Assembly: GCA_039707655.1 (NCBI GenBank)
Contig: CM077670.1
Location: 145,556,001-145,620,000, forward strand
Source: Elymus sibiricus
Lineage: Eukaryota; Streptophyta; Magnoliopsida; Poales; Poaceae
DNA: 64,000 nt
Direction: 5' to 3'
Positions within the stretch are counted from its first letter, which is position 1, and the number at the start of each line of letters is the position of its first letter. Made by a program: the position numbers and the translations under genes. The notes below the pieces were generated by a model, which saw only the letters and a program-made list of their open reading frames with translations, ran no database searches and was not told the origin of the DNA. This document shows positions 44,801 to 56,857 of this stretch, piece by piece.

Positions 44801-45252
44801 AGCTTGATCGCAAGGAGAAAGTGGAAATGATGACTGAGATTAATTTACTTCATAATTATGCTCGTCAAGCTCTTCTGCTTGAAAAGGCACAGAAGAAGCG
44901 TTCATGGACTCTGTTGTGCAAGCATTATTCTTGCGATCAACTTAAAGCCAAGGGCACTGAAAAGGATTATGATTATCTGGAGTTGTTTGAAGTTCCTCGC
45001 ATACGAAGGCAAACACTAGTGTTTCCCCAAAGGTCTGATTCAACCGATGTGCTGTTTGTCAAACCTGATGATGAAATTGAAGGCACTGCATGCTCCCTAG
45101 TATACAAGCTTGATGTTCCTCGCTCTGAAGATCCTAAAGCAGCCTTCGAAGCAAAAGATGGAAGCCCTGCTATAGCTGAAGCCTCGGCCTCCACCATCGC
45201 TCATTCTGGTTCACCGAACAGTTTGAGTTCTGAGGATTCTTCGGACGAGTAG
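41885..45252 (+). pseudogene. Long-ORF retroelement, main coding segment, function unknown
   Basis: Continues the frame of 30662-30961 and 32608-32713 after the LARD-like insertion (EKYQILFTFTPPWTDC), to the stop after SLSSEDSSDE at 45252. Together the three parts make roughly 1,200 codons. Regions in order: Lys/Ala-rich (KVKAKREAKEAKGKQVEAEN), Ser/acidic (SDSSDDSSSEEN), a predicted coiled coil (ELKKISKKLNKVVKNKQVLE, about 42690-42990), an acidic Pro/Glu stretch, then a globular region with MYYARILYFKNWVFKHKILD and REVILQFYATLYISGDLADS (about 43915-44140) and WVMHAIEQLTGKKF (about 44545). Breaks: TGA 42384, stops near 44141-44320 and frameshifts near 42530, 43350, 43640, 43895 and 44620. The globular part may be related to the 'putative plant transposon protein' family; I am not certain. 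Confidence 0.65.
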
Positions 45253-46193
45253 TTCCTCGTGTGCTCTCCTTTCTCTTTGCCAGTTGTTGTCAAGAAGGGG
45301 GAGAAGAACATCGAGAGGCTAGATGTGCGGGTCATTTTCAGAGGATTTCCTTTTCACCATTTGTTTTTCCTCGAATAGTTTGGTTTTCCCACAGTGGTTG
45401 AACTCTTTGCTTTCCGGTGGTCGTTGAACTTTAATTGCACCGCATGTGGTGTTGGTGGACTTCGTTGTCATGTACCGATAATAACCCCTGCAGTGCTATT
45501 TGCTTTCATATCTATGTTTGCAGGTTTTACCGAAAACTTATACTCCTGCCATGTTTATTATCGTCTAGCTAACTTGCAGGAGAAGAGAGATTCACTTCAA
45601 AGAGAATGTTGATTTTGTTTCTCTGAGGATAAACTGATCGATACCTTTGATCATCAATTCTATCTGCCCAGTTCTTTTTTGGCTATCTAACTGGCAGGGG
45701 AATATCTTCAAAAACATATCGATCCCGAGCGAAATTCTTTCGTTTCATTTGCTCTATTATTGTTCATCAAGCTAACTTGCAGGAAACTTATTTATCTCAA
45801 TTGGATCTGAAACCATGTTCTGAGAAAATACTCATGGCTTATCTCTGTGACAAATCATTTCAAAGTATTTGTACTCTATAACAAAATCTTCTTTAAAGAC
45901 TCTGTGTTGCAGGAAATATCTTGGACGCCACCGAGTGCACTGATCGAACTCTTGAGTCGTATCATTTCTCAATGCCACTCAACCGAAGATTCACATCGCC
46001 CCTCCATTTTATACACCATCTATGCATAAGTTCAAGTGTAAATATCTTTAGTAAGATGCATACATTCAGGGGGGCGTATTTTATCTTCGGATTATCTCTT
46101 GTCATTTAATTTCTCTCGCATTACATTCAGTTACCCTTCATCTATCTTTCGATGTGCTCTATTTTGTCAACAATCATCCAAAAAGGGGGAGAT
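45253..46193 (+). other. 3' noncoding region and polypurine tract of the long-ORF element
   Basis: It has a purine run AAGAAGGGGGAGAAGAAC near 45291 and a second, AAAAAGGGGGAGA, at 46180-46192, directly before the 3' LTR. Five TTGCAGG-like boxes (45518, 45574, 45692, 45777, 45906) follow AT/pyrimidine-rich tracts and resemble splice acceptors. No coding frame with motifs. Confidence 0.55.
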
Positions 46194-47351
46194 TGTTGGT
46201 GCAATGGTTTGCCCCCTTGTATTGTGAAGATTGTTGTCAGAAACAGGCATGGACTGATTTGTTTGCTAGTGCACACAGACATAAATAGTCCATGCAAGCC
46301 CAAGGAGAATGTTGTATTCGGTGTGAAGTTCGATGAACTTCACCGAAGAGTATCCGCGTTGCAAAGAAGGATGAGCTACATTTCGAGAAGACGTGAATGC
46401 GAGAAGATTGTATCAAAGGAATTAACGCCTTAAAATTATTGCTGACATGAAGCAATATCTGTTCGGAATGTCCGAGGAAAAATGACTGCAGTCGAGAGGA
46501 TTGAAGGTGAAATGAAGATGTAGCATTCCTTTCATTGTCCTTCTTTCTCTTAGTTGAGTCAGAGGACCTTCGTACTATTAAGAGGGTTATAGGTTCTCGA
46601 AGCTTAGGTCCACTATGATGCTTAGCCGAAACCGATGAAAGACTGATAGAAATCTCTTTGTGTTCCGAATGATTACCTGTCAGCAGAAGACATTGTTCTT
46701 TGGTGCTGCAGGAGATATCTTTCAGACCAAGGAGTTAGCATTTCTTGCTCCGAAGCGAATGTTACCATTGTGCTCCATTTCTGACCATTGGGAAACGTGT
46801 CGTTCGGCCATTGGCTGATCCGCGTGTCCAGTTTGGTCATTTCCCATCAGGGAAGGTTGCGGCTATAAATAGCCACCCCACTCCAACGTTGTCCGTTGGC
46901 AGCTCCGCATAAGATTTTTGAGAAGATTGATTGAGCATCCCCTCTCGAGAGATTTGAGTTTAAGATCCACCGAGAGAAAACCAAGAGCTAAAACTTAGAT
47001 AGTGGTATAGCATCATAATAGATATGAGTTAGATTTCTTGTACCTATTACTCTTGAGAGTTGCGCACTCTCTAGACGAATAGGTGTCAGCTCGAGTGACA
47101 AAGAGTAATTGTCTGATAAGCTATACCATGAGTGAAATCAACCGGAGTCTGATCAGCTTCGAGTTGAAGGAGAATAGGACGGAGAGAGGTTTGCTCCTGT
47201 GTTCAATCACAAGTCCCTCCAACCGGACGTAGTCCTTTGGCAAATGGGCGAACTGGTGTACCAAATCCATCTATCGCCATCGAGCACCACCGGTTCATTC
47301 TACTCTACTGCATTTCCTTCAGCAGTTTACTTTCGGTGCTCTGTATTGACA
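46194..47351 (+). repeat. 3' LTR of the long-ORF retroelement (right end approximate)
   Basis: Starts TGTTGGTGCAATGG right after the purine tract. A TATA box GCTATAAATAGCC (46863-46875) lies about 670 bp in, followed by a leader with CTCTCGAGAGATTTGAG. The right end is set tentatively at ATTGACA (47351); no second LTR is visible to confirm it and no TSD can be read. The corresponding 5' LTR is absent upstream of 22818. Confidence 0.55.
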
Positions 47352-49429
47352 GATATCTATGATCTACTTTATCTGCCATCTGTTGTCCGTCTATATCATC
47401 CATGCTATTTAGTATCATCCATGTATACTGTATTTTTTTTACCTTTTGCATCAACTTCATAATTTCCGTACGTACCATGCATGAACCACGCCACAACCTA
47501 ACATCTTATCCATGCAAAAAAAAACTTCTTATTACTCTAGGTAAATGTTGAGCAAGATTTGATAAGCATTTATTAACACAATCATATTAATATTAACGTG
47601 TAAATTATGGGCTGACATACGTACTAGAGAATATATAACTCGTTGCAATGCGTGGGAAATTATCTATTGCGCTGGAAAATAATTGGCCGCGTGGCAGCAC
47701 CCACTCAGAGAAATGACTCAAGAGGGAGGCAGGATTCATCAGTCTTGTGTCCCACTAGTCTACGTGCAAAAGCCCGGCTTTACATGCTCCTAAGCAAGTC
47801 CAATAAAATCCTTGTCCTAGGGGACGGAAGGAGTATTTAGCTGCCTCCAATCTAATGTCTCATCACCCAATAAACAAATCAAATGGCCCACTTGTGCACA
47901 TGCAAGAAAATGGAGATGGGCAGGTGGTTAGATTATTGTAGTAGTACTTATTTTTATTGTTTTAATTTTTTTATTAAAGGAGGATCACCCCTGCCCTCTA
48001 GTAGCCTCCAAACTTTGCAAGATTTTACCCAGTACTACTACCACCGTCTGGATTTAATAGCCTCGTTGTATTTTGGGTCAACGATTTGACTAGCATGTCA
48101 CATTTTTTTGTTGGATTCGTATTTGAATATGTTTTCCAATGACATTATATTGGTCACACAATTTTATTAGTTAAATTAAGGGTCAAAATATGACACAAAA
48201 TACAAGGGGGGCTTGTAAACCAGTATGGTTCCTGATACGGCTTGAATGCTAATAAAGGAGAGGGTAGCGGTTCCCGTTACGATGAACGGCCAATGATGTA
48301 TCATCCTTCGATTTGCATGCTAAGGGAAGTAATGGGAGAAGCGGCATGCCGCCAGCAGTCGAGCACCATGTGAATGCCAGTCTTTTGGCCTCCTGTAACC
48401 ACCACTGCATCGCCTCGTCGTGGCCTTAATTCTTACTGTATCGCATTCTCATTCCAGCTGATAAAGACGCGTGTGATCCCTTTCTCACCTTTTGCATCAA
48501 CTTCGTAGTTTACGTACAATGCATGACCCAACCTACCAAACTTATAATAAGTGTTACACTTCACAAGTTCAAAATGAGAAACTGGAACATGTACAGTCCC
48601 GTTCGCGTCGCATCCCACACGGTCGTTTCGGCCTGCCGCAAAAACGCACATTGGCTAGGCAAATCACTAACATGTGGGACCGCATGTAAGGAAAGCAATG
48701 ATGGGTCAAATTGGTAAAACTCCCCCGCTTATCGTGCGGGGAAAGCCCAGCGCTAGCGTTTTTAATCGTTATTTCTATTTTTGAGGGAAAATCGTTACTT
48801 CTATCTATCGGCTGTGCCAAGGAGCCGAACCAAATGCTACAACTTACAAGTTCAAAAAGGAAAAGCTTGCCGCGTTCGTGTCGCACCCCCACACGGTTTG
48901 TTTGGCACGCCGCTCAAGGGGGAACGTGTGTTGTCTTGCATTTTTACTAACAAGTGGGACCACAGTTGAGCAAACCGACTATCGGCAAACCCCCACCCTG
49001 CTCGCCGTGCGTTGGCTGAGTTAGAGAAACGAGGAGGGAGAAGAGCTAGCTGTAGCACGGACTCCAAGAAATTTGGTGTCAGATGGGACTCATGGTGGTG
49101 GTGTGTTCCGTACTCCTATACATGAATGCTTGTTCTGGCCCATGCCACCCCACTATATCGAGGTGCTGGTTATGTAAGAGCGAACACATTATCTCTCCAG
49201 GAGTACGGTACCACCAGTACTAGTACTTTATTAACATATATGGCCCAGCTCACACTGTTGCCAAATTTCCTGGAGTCCGTGCTTGGCCCTCCTATCTTTC
49301 TTCTCAGCCAGCAGACGCGCGGAGTGTGCCCATCGTCGGTTTGCTCACATTCGGTCCCACATGTCAGTGAAAACGCAAGATGACGCACATTCGCTGGGTG
49401 AGCGGCATGCCTGACTGACATGGGGCGCG
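47352..49429. other. Low-copy-looking intergenic DNA
   Basis: No convincing gene. It contains a ~65-bp segment (47442-47508, ACCTTTTGCATCAACTTC) repeated at 48485-48547. Three diverged segments carry the pattern CACACGG..TTGG/GTGGGACC (48600-48690, 48885-48965, 49310-49400). This DNA resumes at 59755 beyond the Tat-lineage element. Confidence 0.5.
47815..47836. repeat. Possible Stowaway-type MITE end
   Basis: GGGGACGGAAGGAGTA resembles the reversed Stowaway terminus (TACTCCCTCCGTCCC) next to a TA. I found no matching left end, so this may be a remnant. Confidence 0.3.
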
Positions 49430-50356
49430 TGTCAGTGTACTAAGACATGGGTGCCCTCGTGCCCAGACTTGTGCACAGGCAGTTGTATCCTCCCTTCTGG
49501 CAAGGGCTCGACGGAGTATAACTGCAACCCAAGAATCAACACCAAGACCGTGAAGAAGACCTCAAGGCAGGTCATCGAGAAGTACTATTCTAAGTACTGA
49601 AGATCGACGATGTTCTTGCTGGGGAGCTTCGCCCCGGCAAGGTGAAGACCAAGGTTATGGTTACCGGCAAGCTCCCTTGCCGGCAAGCAAGGCCCGGCAA
49701 GCTCCGTGCCAGCAGGTTTTGTTCTGTCCCGGTGCCGATCCACCTCACCATCGACCAGATAGGCCCGCGAGCTAGGTGTCGAGTGGCCAGGCAGTCAAAA
49801 ATGGCCAGCTGAGGCACGTGTCAGCGTGCCACACCAAGATTAACTTTAATGACACCCGTCCCTGGGACGTGTCGAGATTACAGGAGGGCGCCAGGACCGG
49901 TGGTACAGATCTTTTGCCCAAGGCCTCACCTCCCTAACGTAGCACCTAACTATGCATTAAATGCGTTTGTCTTACCACGTTGGAAGATAAACGTGATGAC
50001 GGTGCAAGTCACTGTTTACACTCTGTAATGACCGTATTAGCCATTGTGGTAACCCCTTGGCCTATAAAGGAGGCCCATGGCTACAGGTAGAACGGTCGAC
50101 ACCTAGTTTAATTACATGCCGTAGCTGCATTTTCCCGAGCACCTTGCCGGAAAAACTACTCTCCCTATAATCAGAGTTCATGTTCGATCAACCACAGAGC
50201 AGGAGTAGGGTTTTACGCTCATAGTGTCCCGAACCTGGATAAATCTCCTGTGTGTTCTTGCACTTACTGAAAACCTGCTCTTTGTCCCGTGCACGTCCCC
50301 TGAGCCAAATCGCAAAGGGACCCATTCGGTCCCGTAGATAGTCGTTTCCCACGACA
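49430..50356 (+). repeat. 5' LTR of the Tat element
   Basis: 927 bp, with TATA box CCTATAAAGG at 50061-50070. It matches the 3' LTR, which is about 19 bp shorter because of a deletion near 59150. A PBS-like TGGCGCGCCAGGTAGGGGG follows at 50361-50379; I do not assign its tRNA. Confidence 0.9.
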
Positions 50357-50979
50357 TCTTTGGCGCGCCAGGTAGGGGGCTGTGTGTGTCACAAATCAGT
50401 TCTTTGGTAGTATGAGTACCAACTTCATCATCTTCGTCGATGCGCCGAAGAAGAAGAGTGGAGCCATGAAGGCTCCTACCGCGTCGAAGCCACCTTCCTA
50501 GGCGGCCGCAGGCGGCGCAGCCGTGCGCGGGTGCTACGGTTGGGACGGGTGGCGCAGGAGGGGCAAGTGGTGCGGGTGCCCAGCACTCCCGCCACGATGC
50601 TGAGCCTAGCCACAGGACCGGCAACGTCGCAGCCGGTCAACTTCCAAGACATTCTGGTGAGCGCAGTCATCATAGTAATGTAATTCATACTGCTGCCACG
50701 CAGAGCCCAGCCGCTGCAACGTCCCAGAACGTAGCGGCGACGTCCAACAACGGCACGGGGAGGCGTATGCCGTGACCATCACAAGATGGGCATGACACGC
50801 TCCCCCACGTTGCTGGCAGTTCTAGACGACCGCAAGGTGGGATCCCCATGCAGCAACTTCTGATTGCTCACGGAGCGCCGTCACCACCACCACGTCTGCC
50901 TGTTGGCGAGCATGAGCCGCGGCAGCACGGACGTAACGAAGCTCCTTCTGGCTCCACCAGGAGTTGAGCGACGCCTCGT

Positions 50980-52610
50980 TATGTGCTCCCAGCCATGCCA
51001 ACCACGGCGGCCGAGGCCATGGCGCGGGTTTAGATACTTCTGAACTTCCCGCTAAGCCCAGACAAGATGGACGAATGGAGAGCCACCATTCAGAGCCTCA
51101 TCAGTTTTGCCGACCCCGGCAAGACACAAGACGTGGGGCCCTCGCGGCGACCACCCACCATGCCGGTAGGACCCTCCGGCTACCTTGCCGGAGACACCGC
51201 ACAGACGGTGCAGTCGCCTCGCCACCCTCCACCATCATAGCGGCCAGTCCGCCGGTCAGACGACCATGACGTGCTGTCCATGGCTTCGTTAGATCCGCGG
51301 TGCCGCCAAGATCAGCGCCAAGTGCTCCACGAGCGGTGCGACGAAGACGCCCGCACGAAGATCGAGCGGCACCGGGAAGCACATCATCAATCTGATGACC
51401 GTGCCAGGGCGGCGGTGAACGTGCTTGCTCCGGTAGCCGCTAGGTACTTGCCCTACGATGTGGGGTGCCCAGCGTTTACTCGTGAGCTGCGGCAAGTTCG
51501 CTGGCCGTCCACCCGAGCCTTCAAGCCAGAGCTGCCCGACAAGTACAACGGCACGCTCAACCCAGCCGAGTTGCTCGGCATCTACACCATCGCGGTGGAG
51601 GCTGCCGGGGGATGGGACGAGAAAGTGCTCACCAACTACTTCCCATTGGCGCTTCGGCCCAACGTCAGGTCGTGGTTGATGAACCTGCATGAGGGCTCCA
51701 TCTCTTCTTGGGTGGATCTGTGCCATGATTTCACTGGTGCTTACCAGGGTGGCCACAAGCTCTCGGGTCAGCCTAGCGATTTGTAGGTGATCCCCCAAAG
51801 GGATGGAGAGAACCTCCTCAAGTACATACAACGGTTCAGCCATGTGCACCACAACATCCCCGACATCCATCCCGCAGCTATTGTTGCCATGTTCCACATG
51901 AATGTGTGCAACCGCAGGATGCGGTCAGAGATGAATGTGGAGCAAGTCAAGACCATCAACGATCTGTATGCCTTGGTGGATAGGTGTGCACGTGCTGAGG
52001 TAGGGAGGTGACTCCCCGGGGAAGATGCGGGTGCAGACGTCGATTTCGAGGACGACGATGCATCAACCCCATAGAAGAAAAATAGGAAGCGCAACAGAAA
52101 GCGCAAGAACAAGACTGTATTGGCCGTCGAGAGCTCTGGCGACACCAACACCACCAAGAAGTCGAAGGCAGACATCCCCGGCAAGGAGATTGCTGGGTGC
52201 GATGCTTGCCGGGAAGCAATGGCAGGCGAGAAGACCGGCAAGACCGGCGGGCCGTACTGCAAGATCCACCGTACCAAGGCCATGACCTCCAGCAATGCCG
52301 GCAAGTAGAGCAACTTGCCAAAAAGTAGAAGCAAGAGAATGAGAAGCGAGATAAGGAGAAGGTCCAAGATGGTGCTGGTGGGTCTGGCAAGCAAGACCAT
52401 GGTGGCCGCGGAGGCCGCCGCAGCAAGGCCAAGCAGCCAAAAGAGAAGGCTGCTCAGGGCCAGCAAGAAGAGGAAGATAGTGATGAGGACGGAAGCGGGT
52501 CTGGCAAGGAGTTCCAAAATGCGGTGGATGCCATGTGTGTTGACGGAGGCACATCTTGGCACTCCTCGCACCGGCAACTAAAGCAGTAGATCCGCGAAGT
52601 CAATGCAGCA
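50980..52610 (+). pseudogene. Tat gag, broken
   Basis: The central gag domain lies in 51535-51960: YNGTLNPAELLGIYTIAVE, NYFPLALRPNVRSWLMNL, SSWVDLCHDFTGAYQGG, and after a TAG (51784) VIPQRDGENLLKYIQRFS in the same frame. A basic region (KNRKRNRKRKNK, about 52080) and a Cys/His cluster (CDACREAM, then YCKIHRTKA, about 52200-52275) follow. Stops and a frameshift near 52280 disrupt it. The stretch 50380-50980 is leader sequence with no clear frame. Confidence 0.75.
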
Positions 52611-53400
52611 GAGCCGGTGTTGGAGGCACAGAAGCCACTCAAGTGGTCGCACTCACCCATCATCTTTGACGCCGAGGACCACCCTGATCGCACCACTGCG
52701 GTCGGGTGTTTGCCGTTGTTGGTCTCACCAACAATTCACAACCTCAAGGTGACAAAGATGCTGGTTGACGGTGGGGCTGGTTTGAACTTGATCTCTCCAG
52801 ATGTGATCAAGAGGCTGCAGATCCCCGACAAGGATCTCGAGGAAACAGGCAGTTTCCAAGGGATCAGTCCGGGGAGGAACAAGCCGAAGGGCCAAGTCAC
52901 GTTGCCGGTCACGTTCGGCGGCGAGCTCAACTATCAGATGGAGAAGATTACCTTCGACGTCGTCAAGATGCCACTGTCGTACAATGGGATTCTGGGCCAC
53001 CCAGCCCTGGCAAAGTTTATGGCCGCGTCGCATTATGCGTATAATGTCATCAAGATGCCGGGGCCGATGGGGGTCCTCACCATCAAGTCAAACCACAAGG
53101 ACGCAATCATCTGTTCCCACAAGCTCTACCGGGAGGCGGCGGCAGCAGCTGCCATCGAGGCGCTTGCCCCTGTCGTCAGAGCTCCCGGGAAAGGAAAGTA
53201 GAAGGAGACCAGCAAGACCTCTGGGAAGGACTCCGGGAAGCGCACTTCAGAGTGCAGCATGCCTGTCGAGGACGTACCAGAGAGCTCTACCGGCAAGAGC
53301 AAGAGAGCCAAGGCCTCTACGCCGGCGACCAAGTGAGTCTCTGCGAAAAAATATGGGACGAGCGGCACTTTTTCTATAAGTGCCACTTTCAGTGACGAGT
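52611..53400 (+). pseudogene. Tat protease and linker
   Basis: The frame 52617-53201 contains the retropepsin active site KMLVDGGAGLNLISPD and, later, NGILGHPALAKFMAASHYAY. A TAG at 53199-53201 and further stops before 53400 separate it from the RT segment, which begins SELVAFLRANVDVFAW. Confidence 0.8.
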
Positions 53401-54904
53401 AGGAAAGCGAGCTCGTTGCCTTCCTACGGGCGAATGTCGATGTATTTGCTTGGCAAGCATCTGACATCCCCGGTGTTCGTAGGGAGGTAATTGAGCACCA
53501 CCTTGCTATCTGCCCTCATGCAAGGCCCGTCAAGCAAAATATCAGGAAGCAAGCCTTGGAGCGGCAAGAGTTCATTGCCGAGGAGATTAAGAAGTTAGAA
53601 GCAGCAGGCCTGGTTAGAGGAGTGCTACACCCTACGTGGTTAGCCAATCCGGTGGTGGTACGCAAGGCGAACGGTAAGTGGTGGCTTTGTATCGACTTCA
53701 CCAATATAAATAAAGCCTGTCCCAAGGACCCTTTCCCTTTGCCGCGCATTGACCAAATTCTAGACTCCACTGCCGGCTGTGACCTACTTTCTTTCCTTGA
53801 TGCCTATTCTGGTTATCATCAGATTTTATGGCCAAGGAAGATGAGGAGAAGACCGCATTCATCACTCCATGTGGCACATACTGCTTTTTTCGTATGCCTT
53901 TTGGACTGAAGAGTGCCGGAGCGACCTTTGCCAGAGCATTGCAGATTGGTTTGGAGCCACAGCTGCACAGGAATGTGGAAGCTTATATGGATGACATTGT
54001 GGTCAAAACCAGAGACAAGTCAACATTGATCCAGGATCTCGAGGAAACTTTTGCCAACTTGCACAAGCTTAACTTGAAGCTCAACCCTGAGAAGTGTGTG
54101 TTCGGTGTTCCATCCGGCAAGCTTCTTGGTTTCTTCATATCCCAGAGGGGGATTGAAGCCAACCCCGACAAGATCAGAGCAATTGAGCAGATGGAAGCAG
54201 TGAGAGGCGTCAAGGATGTCAGGCGCCTTGCCGGCTGCGTTGTCGCCCTCAGCAAGTTCATCTCCAAATCAGCAGAGCGCGCCTTGCCATTTTTCAAGAT
54301 ATTGAAAAAGGCAGATCCAGTAAACTGGACTCCGGAAGCAGAGGCCGCGCTCCAAGATTTGAAGGAGTACCTGTCCTCTCCACCAGTCCTAATCGCGCCT
54401 AGGCCACAAGAGACTTTGCTGCTATATTTAGCGGCAACGAATCAAGTGGTTAGTGCTGCACTTGTGGCCGAAAGAGAGGCCGGTGAGGAAGAGGTAGCAA
54501 CCGCAGAGCCACGACTCGACAAGCTGGAGTCTTCTCTGACAAGGTTAGGTGCTAAAAAGACAGAAGTTATGCAAGCCAGCCAGCCAGATCAGCAAGTTGT
54601 GAAGAAGAAGATGGTGCAGCACCCAGTCTACTTTGTCAGCTCCCTCCTGCAAGGGGCTAGGTCAAGGTACTCTGGTGTGCAAAAGTTCCTTTTTGGCCTT
54701 CTCATGGGCTCAAGGAAGCTGCGCCATTATTTTCAAGCACACCCAGTCACCGTTGTCACTCGCTTTCTGTTGCAATGCATCTTGAGAAATCCAGAGGCAA
54801 CCGGAAGGATTGTGGAGTGGGCGCTAGAGTTATCAAGTTTTGATCTGAGATTTGAGAGCACCTCAACGATCCAGAGTAGAGCCTTGGCGGAATTCATTGC
54901 ATAA
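53401..54904 (+). pseudogene. Tat reverse transcriptase and first RNase H
   Basis: RT motifs: KANGKWWLCIDFTNINKACP, FLDAYSGYHQI, then after a one-base frameshift near 53830 CFFRMPFGLKSAGATF and the catalytic AYMDDIVVKT, followed by RRLAGCVVALSKFIS. The RNase H-like part (LLLYLAATNQVVSAALVAE) lacks the usual catalytic Asp, as is normal for the degenerate first RNase H of the Tat group. A TAA at 54902 ends the frame. Confidence 0.85.
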
Positions 54905-55350
54905 TGGACTCCAACGCCAGATGAAGAAAAACCAGAGACCTTTCTCCCTGACAAGGAAACAGTTGACGATTGGGTCATGTACTTTGACGGTGCTTTCACG
55001 CTGAAAGGCGCTGGTGCCGGTGTGCTGCTTATCGCACCCACCAGAGAGCACCTCAAGTACGTGGTCCAGATGCACTTCCCCAGGGAGCAGGACACCAACA
55101 ACACTGCTGAGTATGAGGGTTTGCTTGCTGGTCTACGCATTGCAATCGACCTTGGTTTCCGGAAACTGATTATCAGAGGTGACTCACAGCTTGTGGTGAG
55201 GCAGGTCAACAAAGATTACCAAAGCCCTTTGATGGAGGCATATGTCGATGAAGTGAGAAAGTTGGAAGAGCACTTTGACGGTCTGTAAGCAGAGCACGTT
55301 CCTCGTGCCCGGAATGAGATTGCCGATGACCTGTCAAAGCTTGCCGCCCA
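54905..55350 (+). pseudogene. Tat archaeal-type RNase H (second RNase H)
   Basis: MYFDGAFTLKGAGAGVLL (Asp), NNTAEYEGLLAGLRIA (Glu) and IIRGDSQLVVRQV (Asp) show the catalytic residues in the aRH arrangement. A TAA at 55286-55288 interrupts the tail (AEHVPRARNEIADDLSK). Acquisition of this domain defines the Tat lineage. Confidence 0.85.
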
Positions 55351-56857
55351 AAAGATGCCTGTGGAACTAGGAACTTTTGTGCTCCAACTAACTCAGCCAT
55401 CCATTACGCCATCGAAGCTGGCGAAGAAAAGAAAACAAGATGTTGATGGTTACTTTCCGGCAGAGCTACCCGTAGCCGCCAAGAAAGCAAATACCACCAA
55501 CATACCGCCCTTTGCCGGTGAGCCACAGCATCCGGCAAGCCAGATCCTTGCCGTCGAAGCAAGTGCTCCCGTAGAGGAAGAAATGCCTTTAGTCCTTGTC
55601 GTCGAGCCACAAGCTCCGGCATGGGCACAGCCGATTGTCCAATTCCTCCATACAGGAGACCTTCCCGATGAGCAAGAAGATGCAGAAAGAGGGGCCCATC
55701 AATCAAGGATGTATAAGTTTATTGACAACACCTTGTACAAGAAGAGACCTAACGAGGTAAAATTGAAATGCATCTCCCGAGAAGATGGACAAAGGCTGTT
55801 GGAAGAGATACATGAAGGGATGTGCGGATCTCATATTGGGTCACGCACGCTTGTCGGCAAGGCATTCCGTCAGGGATTCTACTGGCCGACAGCCCTTCAA
55901 GATGCCTTGCCGGTGGTTATCAGGTGTGAAGCATGCTAGTTCCACTCCAAAGACATCCACCAACCAGTTCAAGCCCTCCAAACCATCCCTCTTTCCTGGC
56001 CCTTCTCGGTCTGGGGGCTCGACATCGTCGGCCCCTTCCCCCGTGCTACTGGGGGCTTTGAATTCTTGTACATTGCAATCGACAAGTTTACAAAGTGGCC
56101 TGAAGTAGAGCCAGTGAGAAAGGTGACAGCACAGTCAGCTATCAAGTTCCTCAAAGGATTGGTTGTCCGTTTTGGTGTACCCAACAGGACCATTACCGAC
56201 AACGGCACCCAATTCACGAGCCGCGCCTTCATAGCATATTGCCAGGAACTTGGAAATAAGATCTGCTATGCCTCCGTTGCTCATCCAAGAAGCAATGTGC
56301 AAGTAGAGAGGGCAAATGCAGAAGTGCTGCGTGGTCTAAAGACTAGGACTTTCAACAAGCTGCACCAGTGTGGAAGGCGCTGGGTGGAAGAATTGCCGAC
56401 GGTTCTTTGGTCAATCAGAACGACACCAAATCAAGCCACTAGCCAGACACCCTTCTCCCTTGTGTATGGTGCAGAAGCGGTATTCCCCATAGAACTCAAA
56501 TATGGGTCACCTCGAGTCTTGGCCTTCGATGAGGAGGACCAAGATGAGCTGCGGCATGACGATGCCACGCTCCTTGAGGAAGATCATTTCCGGGCTGCTG
56601 TCCGTGCTGCACGGTACCAGCAAGCTTTGCACCGCTACCATAGCCGCAAAGTGAAAGCACGGAACCTTGAGGAAGGTGACCTTGTTCTTCATCAGATTCA
56701 ATCCATGAAGGGTAAAAACAAGTTGACGCCAAAGTGGGAGGGCCCTTACCGGGTAGTACGAGTCTCTAGGCTTGGCGCAGTCCGCCTAGAGACCGAAGAT
56801 GGCACTCCGGTGCTTAACTCATGGAATATTGAGCATCTTCGTAAGTTCTACCCATAA
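55351..56857 (+). pseudogene. Tat integrase
   Basis: A ~110-residue linker is followed by the HHCC zinc region (HEGMCGSHIGSRTL, GFYWPT, RCEAC). A TAG at 55937 falls right after the last Cys. The catalytic core shows VWGLDIVGPFP, TDNGTQFTSRAF and QVERANAEVLRGL, the three acidic residues. The C-terminal part has KWEGPYRVVRVSRLGAVRLE and ends at 56857. The frame from about 56066 to the end is open. Confidence 0.85.
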
